This document shows, piece by piece, positions 46,058 through 57,400 of a DNA stretch of 64,000 nucleotides. Below the pieces are notes generated by a model that saw only the letters and a program-made list of their open reading frames with translations, did no database searches and had not been told where the DNA came from. Position numbers and translations under genes: made by a program. The first letter of the stretch is position 1; each line of letters opens with the position of its first letter. Source of the DNA: Pleodorina starrii (lineage: Eukaryota; Chlorophyta; Chlorophyceae; Chlamydomonadales; Volvocaceae); NCBI GenBank assembly GCA_030267565.1, contig BRXU01000003.1, positions 7,477,001-7,541,000 on the forward strand, given 5' to 3'.

Positions 46058-48470
46058 CAATGGGAGCATTCTGACCCATGGGTCTGCGCGCTCATGCGCT
46101 GATGCGTGCGCTGCCAGCGCAACTTGAACCGGGGTCTTGTCAGTGTTGAAATTGCATTCTCGCTTTGTTGTTGCACACTTGGCGAATGGAAGACGCGGCC
46201 CTCACGCGATCCCACGCAGCGCCATACCCACTCACGTGCTCCCCGCGCGCGTCCACTTTCGAATTAAACTGTCTTCATTGTCGTCCAACGTCATATTATA
46301 GTAAATAAATGCGGCCGTCGTCTTCGTGACCCGAGTGTGTATTGGCGATACGCCGCAATTGGGGGGCGGCGTTGCGACCGGTGGCGGGAGGGCAGAGCTC
46401 GCCGTCGTGGTTTGGGATCCGGGGATTTCTCGTACCGGTTTTGACGAGCGAGGCGACGTGCGTTTTGACACTGAGAGACCGACATATGTTGACAAGATAA
46501 TATTTGTACAGTCCGTTCAAAGTTGAGGTCAACAGGCTCGTAGACTGCGGCTGCCTGCAGATGACGGTATGATGACGGGAGGTGACCGTTTTGGGGGGCC
46601 GGTCCAATCATCCAGGGCGCCTGCAGCCCGTGCGCCACCGACCTTCCAGGGGGCCTCGAGCTCTTAGCCCGTCGTGGCGATGGCTCGACGGCGGGCGGGC
46701 GACGATGGCGGGGTAAGGCACAAGTGGGGCGCGATGGGTGGCGGATGTGCGCATGGAATGCTGCCGCCAGGGTTGGGTTTTGTCGGTCGCGGTGTGGGGA
46801 GATGTTGGCATGTCGCGCGGGTTCACGGCATAGATCTAGGTTGATGGCTGGTTACGTGGGTGGATAAATGGGTGGGTGAGTGAGTGGGTCGTGGGACGAG
46901 AGTCAGTCGCGACAGTGGCAATAAACGGAACGAATGAATGTTGACCCTTGGTGAGGGAAGAGAGACGGGAGGGATGACGTGTGCCCCGCATCGGCCGAGC
47001 CTTGATTGGTCGGCCAAACGTTTTACCGCTCGTGGTGGATTGTTGTCGCGGCCCAATAATACCCGATAATAACGCAAAATTCCAACATTTCAAAATTCCG
47101 ACATCTCAGCACGGAATACCTACTGCGCGCGCTGTGCACGGCGCGGACGAGCTAGCTAGCGCGCGCACGCACAATAAAAGCATGCGGCAATTGTTTGTAA
47201 GCAAACGGGAGTCGTTCCCAGGAAGCAGGATGTGCTGTCATCTGCTTATTAGAACCATTCCTATAGGTAATTGAAGCTTTGTAATACGGTTTGGTAATTA
47301 CTTGCTCTCACACCTGCGCACGTAACTATCTATTTACCTGTACGATCTATGTTTGTTGCTGCACAAGTGCACAACGCAGGTTGGCGCGCACCGTCAGCTC
47401 CACCTGCCAAGTGTCAACAGAGCAAGTCCACCTACCAAGCCTACCAACATGCACGCCTAGCCAGCTGGTAACTTGCGAATAAGTTCGATGAAGTCCATAC
47501 TTTATTTCAGCAAAATAGCGACTAGACTACCCCTAGCAAGCAAGTGTGGCGAGCGACGATGCAATGCCGCCAATTCACAAAAGCACGCGCTCGGGCCACA
47601 AGCCACGCACACATACAGTGCTGCAGCGCATCAAAGGAAGCAACAAATCAAGGCACCTAACGGCCTTGCGCGCACCCCTGCTGCCCCGCCCCCCTGCCTT
47701 AAAGTGGGATGACTAATAAGCTCAAACGCGGGACAGTTCATTACCAATGGGCGAAAGGCTCCTTCTGCTGCCCGCTCCGCGGAAAAACAGGGCACGTAAA
47801 ATAAATTGATTATTACGGCGCGAACCCATTTGCCTCCTTCGATTCGATTCGGCACCCGATTCGGCCCGCGCGGGCCCATGGCGGATCATAAAGACGGAAC
47901 GAACAAACCGGCAACGTCAGCAGGTGGCCAATGAGGCATGCGCGCCGTCTTGAGTACCTACGGTGCTTGGCATCGCGGCGGCTGGGTGCGTGGTTTATTT
48001 GCGCACCCCTCCACATACACGTGCAGCCGCTGTGCGCGCCCCGCCCCGTCCCAGACACGGACACGGTAACATACATACAGAAACGTACCAGGAAAGCCAG
48101 CAAGCAAAGCGGCCTACCCCAGTATGTAGTGCTCAGCATCATCGCGAAGCGCTCCGACGCGGAAAGCGTCATCGGTAACAAGCAGCGACGGACGACGACG
48201 GCGGGGTGTTCTGACCGGGCGAGACTCAAACATACACACACACAGCCAAGCCAGGCTAGGCCAGAGACCACACGTCCTCCTACCTCACACACGCTTTCCC
48301 TATCCATCTTTCGCACACGCCTCCAGCCAAGTACACCCCACCGACCCCCTCAAAGAAAACCGCGCCTCGCTCGCCCCCAAGCAACGAGCTCCATCCCTCG
48401 CGCAAATAAATGCTGCAGTAGCTATAATTCGGTCCTCCTTGCATGATTATTACTCGATCCTCATTGCATT
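46058..48470. other. Intergenic region, no gene recognised
   Basis: Lower-GC DNA between the possible exon at 45-46 kb and the subtilase stop. It should hold the subtilase 3' UTR on the minus strand. No domain, tRNA or long repeat seen. Confidence 0.5.
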
Positions 48471-51400
48471 TCAAGTGGGCGTAATACGTGACCTCAGCTT
48501 CCGGTTGCGTCGCACGGCCACCACCGCCGCCGCTGCGGCCACCAGCGCAATCACGGCCAGCCCGCCAAAGACGCTGCCGAGAGTGACGGCCATCTTCGGA
48601 AAGGCCGTCTCCGAACGCGCAGTATTGCTGGCAGCAGCCTGGCCCCCACCGTCAGAGGACGTAATGGCAGCGGCGGCCTTGAGCTGGTCGTTGGAAGCGG
48701 CGGCGGCACCCGCCTCCACTACTGACGTTGACGCAACGCCCTGTGTAGCGCTGGTGGTAGGGCTGGAGTCGTCGGCAACGCCAGCCGCCGCCGCCGTCGT
48801 CTCTTTGGCTGCTGCGGAGCGGGAGGCATCCCCCGCTGCGAAGGATGGGTCGCTGATGGATCCGGACAGAGAGACGGATGCGGCGGAGGTGCTGATGAGT
48901 GGAAGGGGCGGCGCGGGCGAGGGCGGCCGACGAGGCTGCGGCGAGGGTGGGCGAGGTGGCTTTGGTGGCGGTGCGGGCGGACGCGGCGGCGACGAGGGGG
49001 GCCGAGGCGAGGGCGAGGGCGGGCGAGGAGGCTGCGGCGAGGGCGGTGGAGGTGGCTGCGGCGAGGGCGGCGGTGCGGGGCTAGGCGGCGAGGGCGGGCT
49101 AGGTGGAGGCGGGGGCGGTGGCGGTGCGGGGCTAGGCGGCGAGGGCGGGCTAGGTGGAGGCGGGGCCGGAGGCGGTGCGGGGCTAGGCGGCGAGGGCGGG
49201 CTAGGTGGAGGTTGGGGTGGTGGCGGCGGATAGGTGAAGCTGCCCATAAAGCCCACAGAGGAGGGCGTGCAGGCAGCACCGTCCACCAGCAGCGAGCCGC
49301 TCCAGATCTGGGAGAAGCTGCCCACCAAATCTTGCCCGATGAAGACCAGCGTCGTCAAGTTGAGCTGCTTGTCGGCGGCGCTTCCGGGCCACCATTTGGA
49401 GCAGATTTGATACACCGCAATGTCGGGGGCTCTGCTGGCGTTGCGCCAGGTCACGGCCTCAGTGTTGACGCGCGGGGTGGCGGCCGAGTTATCGCCCCCG
49501 TAGGTGCCGCCCGCAACGTCCCGCGAGTTGTATGTGATCTTGTATTCGGAGCCCCCGAATGTCCACGCCACGAAGATGTCCAGGTCCACCGCTGCGGCAT
49601 CAACGACGGAACCTGCACGGCACGGAGCGCACATTATTACAAGCATGCATGGCGAGCGCGACGTAGCTATGTAGGCAGGTAGGTAGGTAGGTAGGTAGGT
49701 GCGGGGCGTGCATGCGTCGGAGCAATGTGCGTGGTCAATCATCATGGTCGGAGCATGTGGTCAATCATGTGGTCAATCATCAAGCCGGAAAGTCACAGTA
49801 GATAGCAATGGATTATTGCTGAATCGAATGGATTGCCACTTAATACTTGCAAGCGCCTGTTGCACGTGCGCGGAGAGTTTGTATGTATGTGTGTGTATGT
49901 GTGTGTACGGTATTGTCTGACTTGAGCATTCCACCTTACAGCGCCGCCCTCACACCAGTTGAAGATAGATCTGCTTCAAGACCGACAGGGCGTTGCGCAC
50001 CATAAGCCAGGCCCTGCCGAAGATATAGACATACGGCTACGCTGCTGCTTGCATATGCATGTGATCCACGCGCCCTCGATCGATCGGATCCTTCCGTACT
50101 TCCGTACCTGTGCCCGTGAGCCACGTGGTTTCGAAGCGCAGCCACGGCATGGATGGCCCGCTGCTGGTGCTGGCCGTGGCATACAGAATACCTCCAATAT
50201 AGCTTGGCGAGCTTGAGGTACAGGTCAGCTGGTTCGAGAAACCGGACGCCGTGTTAAACGTCCGCCAGGCGGTGCGCAGCACGCCGCCGCTACCGGAGCT
50301 CACGGTGAGCGTTACGTTGTAGGTGGGACCGGAGCTGTAGCACTGGAAGCAGACCCGGTACTCTGCCGCATCCGGCAGTCGTGCGCTGTTGTTCCACACG
50401 ACGGCCTCCCAGTTTGGAGCCGGGTAGAAACGGATGTTGTCGCCCTCGTACAGCGCGCCCGTGGAGCTGCTGACGGTGGTTCCGGAGCTGATGACGTAAT
50501 TGGTTCCTGCCGCGTCGGTCCAGGCCACGACAATGTCCAGGTCCGACGTCGTGATGTTGCCTGCGCGCGTGCGTGCATTAGTCGTACGTTATTCGTACAT
50601 TAGCCGTACGTTGTTCGTGCAAAGTGGCGATTGAGCAGCCGGGGTCGGTGCGCATGCCCGTCTGTTCTCTCTGTGCTGTGGGCGAGTCGCCCACAGGGTA
50701 ACACCCCGTCATCAACACCAATGGAAACATACAGTAGTGACGGGCTGCAGAAAGGTCCACGCAGAAATAAAGTGACTTGTAACGGAAGAAGAAAACCGGA
50801 CGAGGAAGAAGAGGTTCAAGGCATATCAACGCTGCACTACTGCACAGAACGAACGAACGAGCGAAGCCACGCAAGAACCTAACGCATGGCACACCTACCT
50901 GAGGTAATCGTCCATTTGATCATGAGCCGTAGCCACGGCATAGAGCCAGCCGGCGCAAGAGGTACTGGCGGCTGCGGTGGTGGCGGTGACGGCGGCGGTG
51001 GCGGCGGCGACGGCGGCGTCGGCGGCGGCGGCCTCGGAGGGGGCGGCGGCGGCCTCGGAGGGGGAGAAGGAGGGGGGGACGGCGGCAGTGGCGGACGCGG
51101 GATCGTCGACGGCGGCGGCGGCGGCGGCGACGGCGGCGGCGGCGGCCTCGGAGAGGGCGGCGGCGGCGACGCGGGTGGGCTCGATGAGTAGGCAAAGCTT
51201 CCGAGGAACCCGATGGACTGTGAGTCGCAGGAGGAACTGGCGAGCTGCATGGTTCCCCACTCCCTCCAAGTGGTGTTGACGACAAGGCCGCTCGCGCTGG
51301 TCGTCAGGGTCACGTTGTAGGTGGGACCTGTGCTGTACCACCTCACGCACACCCGATACGTGGCGGTGTCAGGCGGCAAGGCGGTGTCGTTCCAAGAGAC

Positions 51401-54400
51401 GGCTTCGCTGTTGGTGCGCGGCGACTGCGCAATGTTGTCGCCCTCATACCGGCCGCCGCGGTTGCTCAACACGCTGTAGGTGAGGCTGTACACCGCACCG
51501 TCAGCGGTGGCCCAGGACACAAGGATGTCCAAATCAGCGGTGCTGGGCACTGCCGTACGGACGTCGTAGATAGCACGTGGATCGGGGGGGGGGCAGTGGA
51601 TAGATGGGTATCAACATGGAAGGAAGGGAGCGAAACAGAAAGTGTATGTGGCGGAGCTTGATTGGGACGTGTAACATCCCTAACATGTGTATGTAAATCA
51701 ATCGGCATCGATGCATGGGGTTGGCAGGAGGCGGCAGGGGATGGCCTGGGAGGTTGGGAGCCAGGACGTACGGGAGGGCTGTCTGGCGGGGCTGGCAGTA
51801 GTACGGCAGTGGTGACGGGGAATGCAAAGGGTACACTGGTAGATATTTATGTAAGTGCACCGTATGCGTCCGGGTTGCGTGTGGCAGGTAGGTAGGTGGC
51901 TACATACACGCACGCACGCACGCACGCATCGCTACTTAAATATGCGAAACCACGCATACGTACGGTACATTCAGCCCGCTGTTCGCTTTCACAACCGACT
52001 CTCACGGAGCAGCTCACCGGAGCCGGTGAACCAAGCAATACTGAACCGCAGCCACGGCATTGCATACTGGCCCTTCGGCGTCGGCGTCGGCGGCGGCGGC
52101 CGTGGCGCCGGCGGCGGCCGGGGAGGCGGCGGCGAGGGCGGCGGCGGCGAGGGGGGTAGCTGTGTGCTGGGCGGGGGGCTTGGCGGGTAAGCGAAACTGC
52201 CCAGGAAGCCAGGCGAGCTGACGTCGCAGCTGAAACCTATGCTGTCGTACAGTGTCGTATTCCACTGCCGCCAGGTCGCGCTGACAGGCACATTGGAGCT
52301 GCCGATGAAGGTGGCCAGGGAGATGTTGAAGGTGGGTCCACGGCTGTTCGCATACCACCGAGCACAGACGCGGTATGTTGCCTGATCAGGCTGCCGCGCG
52401 GAGTTGTTCCAGGACACTGACTCCCAGTCGGTCCGCGGGTTGGCGACGATGTTGTCGCCCTCGTACATGCCACCGTTGTTGCTGGTTGTGCTGGACGAGA
52501 TGTCGTACGAGGCTCCGCCGTACGACCAGGAAACCAGGATGTCAAGGTCGGCCGTGTTGGTATCTTGGATGGAGGGGTATGCATCGAGCAAGGAAACGGA
52601 GCGCATGGACAAACGTGAGGATTGCGTTAACGAGCTAGCTAGGGGTTGGGATGGGGGCGGGGGGGGAGGGGTGTTATCCACGTGTAGGCCGGAGCCCGTG
52701 AAGGGTAATAACGTATCAGACGAAACCTCTCTGGCGAAAAAAAAACGGAAACGGAAACGTTTCGAACTTGAAAGCAAGGCTGCCTTGGTTTCAAAATGTG
52801 CAGCACTATTAAGTGCTCCTGGTTAGTTAGATATATAGCGCACAGCCGCGCGTGCCTATGTATGCAGTGTCGGGCTGAAGCCCGTCGGCTATAGTTTAAA
52901 GGCTGTTGTTCATGTACGCTCTGATTCATTATGTCAAGGTGTCAAGGTCAAGGTTGTACCACAGAGTGTATATGTGGACGCTGCCCCCGTGCCCTTTAAA
53001 GTCACAAGGCAGCAACGGAGCTCGATCTTACCAATGCCTATGGCCCATGACATTCGGAACCGCAGCCACGGCAGGGGCGAGGCAGGAGGCGGCGGTGGGG
53101 GCGGTGGTAGCGGGCTGGGCGGAGGGGGTGGACTTGGCCGGGGAGGCGGCGGTGGCGGCGACGGAGAGGGCGGTGGAGATGGCGGCGGCGGCGGCGGCGG
53201 CGGCGAAGGAGGAATCGGGGAGGGAGGGGGTGGCGGCGGCGGCGGCGAGGGAGGCGGCGAGGGAGGCGGCGGCGGCGGGCGGGGGGGTGGGGGTGCCGGC
53301 GGTTGTGGCGACGGCGGCGGCGGCGACGGCGGTGGCGGCGGGAATATAGGGGTGACATCCGGAGGGGGCGGCGGCGGCGGCGGTGGCGGCACCGGAGGAG
53401 GAGGCTTGCTGGGAGGCGGTGGCGGCGCGCGAGGGGGATACGCGAAGCTGCCGATGAAGTTAGACGAGGCGGCGGTGCAGGTGCGAACGGTGTTGGACGC
53501 GGGGTTGATGAACGCCTTCCAGCTCGTCCGTACGACAACGTCGCTGATGGCAGCGGTGAGGGTAATGTTGTACGTGTAGCTAACTGAACCGTAGATCAGG
53601 ACACAAATACGGTACTCAGATGTGTCTGGTGGGAAAGTGGTGACTCTCCAGGAGACAGCCTCGTCGTTGCGCCGAGGGCTGGTAGCCGTGTTGTCGGACT
53701 CGTATGTGCCGCCTCGGATGGACTTTGCGTCGTACGTGATCAGATAGTCCTTGCCGTCGACACTCCACACAACCAGGATGTCCAGGTCATCGGTGTTCGG
53801 GACTGCGTGCATTCCACACATACATAGCATACACGTGTGCAAGTATACGGCATATAGGCGGCGGATCAGCAATGAACGAGGAATGGTAAGCGAGGTATAC
53901 ATATGTGTACGTTGATCTATCGATCGGGCAGCGGGAACGCGCGCAAAGCAAACAAGATTCGCTCCAGACTGGCTGGATACGACGCGCGTTTAGCGAGGAC
54001 GGAGGTCGTACCTTCCGTATACCTGCGGCTGCACCGACGCCAATGTTTCCCGTTGAAGCAATACTATTAAACGACTTCGAAATGCGCATTTTTATGGCAA
54101 GTACGAACGACCGACAGCGAACAAGACACAATATATGATCAACTATATCAATCGAACAAACTAGCTCATGTTTGAAGATTAAAGCGATCTATCGAGCGAA
54201 TGAAATAGTCGCAGCGTCCATCCATGCACGCACGCACGCACCGTTCGCAACGGTCCATGCAATCTGGAAGCGCAGCCAGGGCATCGTCGGGGGTGGCGGC
54301 GGGGCTGGCGACGGTGGCGGGCTGGGCAAGGCGGGCGGCTTGGGTGGCGGCCTGGGCGGTGGGGGTGGCGCTGGCGGCTTTGGAATGGTCGCTATCTGGA

Positions 54401-57400
54401 TCAGGAAGGCCTGATCCGCGCTGTCCGCGTCGCAGTTGGTTGGCTGGAGCCCGCTGCCACCAGCGGCAGGATCGGTGACGGCTTTCAGACACTGCCTTGC
54501 GGTGGCGCTGCTGCCAAGCAAGGCTTGCGGCACGAGCTGCCAGACCATCTTCCTGCGTGCGCGCATGACCGTTTATTTGGCGGGCAGCGGCGACTTAAAT
54601 ACGTAGTTAAGTAAGTTATAAACTAACTCATCAGTTACAGTTGGTGCCGCCGGTCGTCGGGAAGCATGTGATCCTATTCAGTCCTATTGAGTCCGTCGAC
54701 CCCGCACGCATACAATGATGTGTCCTGGACGGAATGCGTGCGGTGACCCAGCAGGTATGGAAACGAACAAAGGGGTAAAGGGGTAAAGGTATGGGAACGA
54801 ACAAAGCATGCGCTGCCACATAATAACATGATGAACTATACTCACTCAGTGTAGAAGGTGTTCCGGAAGAGCGCTAGACGCTGACTGGAAGTGGGGCTTG
54901 AGGCGCAGGTCGTAAAGGACATGGCCCCGCCCCCGGTCGCGAGCGTCAGGCAGCGGCCCAAGAAGTCCTTGACGACGTAAACATAGCCGTTCGCGGAGGT
55001 GTCTGCAGGTAGACGAACACGGATGGATGGACAAACCGCCGCAAACATGCTATATAGCTATCTAGGCCTCAATGCATCACGCAGGTGCCCTGCTGGGAGC
55101 TCAGGACAGCTCGGGGAAAGTAAGGCCTTCCGTTCACATAAAGCGTGTAGTGCTTGGGCGGAGCAAAGGCTACTCGAGATGTTGTGCGACACCTTTCTTA
55201 GGCTTTATGCTAGCCGACTGTACGGCACCTATGACCTCGGCGTTACATTCCCCCCCCCTCTGAAGGGAACGTCCTCGGTCCTCACTGCGTCCTCGCAGAG
55301 TCTGTGCACAGTCCACTCCGCCTTTCACCACCTTTGCATGCCTGGGGTCTTAGCCAGGTCTTCCGCATTGGGGTGGACAACTTCCCAAGTCAGGTCATGC
55401 CGCGGCATACATGCCTCTAGCCTTATTTTGCAGGATTTTCTGGAGTGGAAGCCTTTCCGCGAATACCAGGGATCGAACTGACGACCTCTGAGAGACTTTA
55501 CGACAGTACTGGTCTCGATACCAATGTAGTGCTTGGGCGGAGCAAAGGCTACTCGAGATGCTGTGCGACACCTTTCTTAGGCTTTATGCTAGCCGACTGT
55601 ACGGCACCTATGACCTTGGCGTTACAAAGCGCGTCGGTGTCACCTCGGTCATAAACTCGGGTCATCATGAATCGCGCCATACATGAACAAATTATGTACT
55701 ACGGCGGCCAGAAGCCAACGAAACTGTGCAGGCGGTGTGCCAGTTCCGCCGGAAATGAAGGGTGAAACGGATGCATGTACGTAAGTGCTGCCTGCTCGCT
55801 GCGTGCGTGCAGCTAAATGATTGGCTGGGATGGGCGGGCCGCTGGCTGGTATATATGCGGTGGCTGGTGGGATTCAGCAACGCTTACCGTACAACTCGGT
55901 CAAGGTGAAGTCTGCGTTGGTGTTACGGTAGCAGTTGGTCGTCAGCTCGGGTGCGGCGGCGGCCTGGAGGGATGAGATGCAGCCGCTCTCGCTAGCTGTC
56001 CAAATCATGTAAGTCCACACAACGGCGCCATCGACCGTGACAGGCTGCGAAGGAAGGCATGCACGCATGGGTGGGTAGGTTTGGGTTTGGGTTTTAGGGT
56101 TATTTTTTAGGGTTTAGGGTTTTGGGGTTTTTAGGGTTTTAGGTATATGGGGTTAGGGCATGTTAACCCGTCATATTACCGATGGGCGGAAGAACGACGT
56201 ACAGCAGGACCCACGGGCCCAGTCACGACCCACAGGCCCAGGCTCGACCCACGGGCCCAGCCTCGACCCATGGGCCAAGGCTCGACCCAAGGAACCAGTC
56301 TCGACCCACTGGGACAGGATCGACCCACACGCCCAGGATCGACCCACGGGCCCAGCCTCTACCCCCGGGACCAACCTCGACCTACGGGCCCAGCCTCGAC
56401 CCACAGGCCCAGGATCGACCCATGGGCCAAGCCCCGACCCACGGGCCCAGGATCGACCCACAGGCTCAGGATCGATTCACGGGCCCAGCCTCGACCCATG
56501 GGCCAAGCCTCGACCTATGGGCCCAGGATCGACCCACAGGCCCAGGATCGACCCACGGGCCCAGCCTCGACCCACAGGCCCAGGATCGACCCACGGGCCA
56601 AGCCTCGACCCACAAGCCCAGGATCGACCCACAGGCCCAGGATCGACCGACGGGCCCATCCTCGACCCAAAGGCCAAGGCTCGACCCACGGGACCAGTCT
56701 CGAACCACGGGGCCAGGATCGACCCACACGCCCAGGATCGACCCATAGGCCCAACCTCGCCGAGAATGAAGGGACCGATTTGCCAGAGTGGCAGCCCATG
56801 GCATTCTTGCGAATTCCCTCGAATATATGCTTTCATCATTGCTCATTTAGCGCGGCAGCGAGTAAATAGATAGTGAGTAAATAGATAGTCTGACCGCAGT
56901 CGGTCCACACACCACCCCTGCGCGCGTGCACGCCTGCCTGCTGTTGGTCAGAAGGTTTAAGCCACAGCCTTGCATTGGAAGGTGTACGTTCGACAGTAGA
57001 CACTCTGGTCAATTCATCGGGTAAAGCAAATCGTGCCAGCAGCAGGCGCCCTTACCTTGAAGCGATGCGGCCGCGCGTAGTTCGGGTTAAGCTGTGTCTC
57101 GAGCGTGCCCCGGAAGTGGCCCACCACCGCCAGCGCCCAGCGCTGCGGCAGCTGCGCATCAGCGCCGGTGTTCACGATGCTGTGCACGATGTTGGTGCCG
57201 CGCACGATCAGAGTGACCGTGTCCCCCTCGGCCAGGTTTAGCAACTCGGCGCGCTCGACATTGTTGACGTGGTCTGCAATCGATCAATCAAGGGGACCGC
57301 GCGTCGGTCATTCACATACACCCTGGATGCATACATACGTATATATGAGTTCAAGTAAGGCGGCGTGGCTGTACGTATGTTTTGTGCGGATTGGACGCAA

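Larger units (their letters stand above)
55146..55626 (-). mobile_element. TRIM-type mini LTR retrotransposon, complete, in a subtilase intron
   Basis: A 481-bp element with direct terminal repeats at 55146-55247 and 55525-55626 (102 bp each, two differences seen). The LTRs have TGTA...TACA ends. The element is flanked by AAGCG on both sides (55141-55145 and 55627-55631), a 5-bp target duplication. On the minus strand the internal part starts one base after the 5' LTR with TGGTATCGAGACCAG, like the usual TGGTATC-type tRNA-Met primer-binding site. It ends with the polypurine tract GAGGGGGGGGGAA directly before the 3' LTR. There is no coding capacity. It lies in the intron 55003-55887. Confidence 0.9.
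54242..56044 (-). other. Three trefoil-like subrepeats of the subtilase
   Basis: Exons 56044-55888, 55002-54846 and 54552-54242 each encode one C-x-L/I ... T-x-C ... Q/F unit: GCISSLQ...LTTNC, GRCLTLATGGGAMSFTTC, and ARQCLKAVTDPA...PTNC. Three such units suggest a ricin-B-like beta-trefoil, perhaps sugar-binding, though the QxW motif is not kept. This is inference from spacing. Confidence 0.45.

Noticed and set aside
55455..55524. tRNA- or SINE-like segment with TTCGATCCC and TATCGAGACCAG
   Set aside because: It is better explained as the primer-binding-site region of the TRIM element; no cloverleaf forms.
56208..56758. CRISPR-like array
   Set aside because: Contiguous units without unique spacers, in a eukaryotic intron; it is a minisatellite.
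56147..56873. Three overlapping open frames of about 190-240 codons on the plus strand, and several on the minus strand
   Set aside because: They are products of the 19-bp minisatellite, which is open in every frame. The segment lies in an intron of the subtilase gene.
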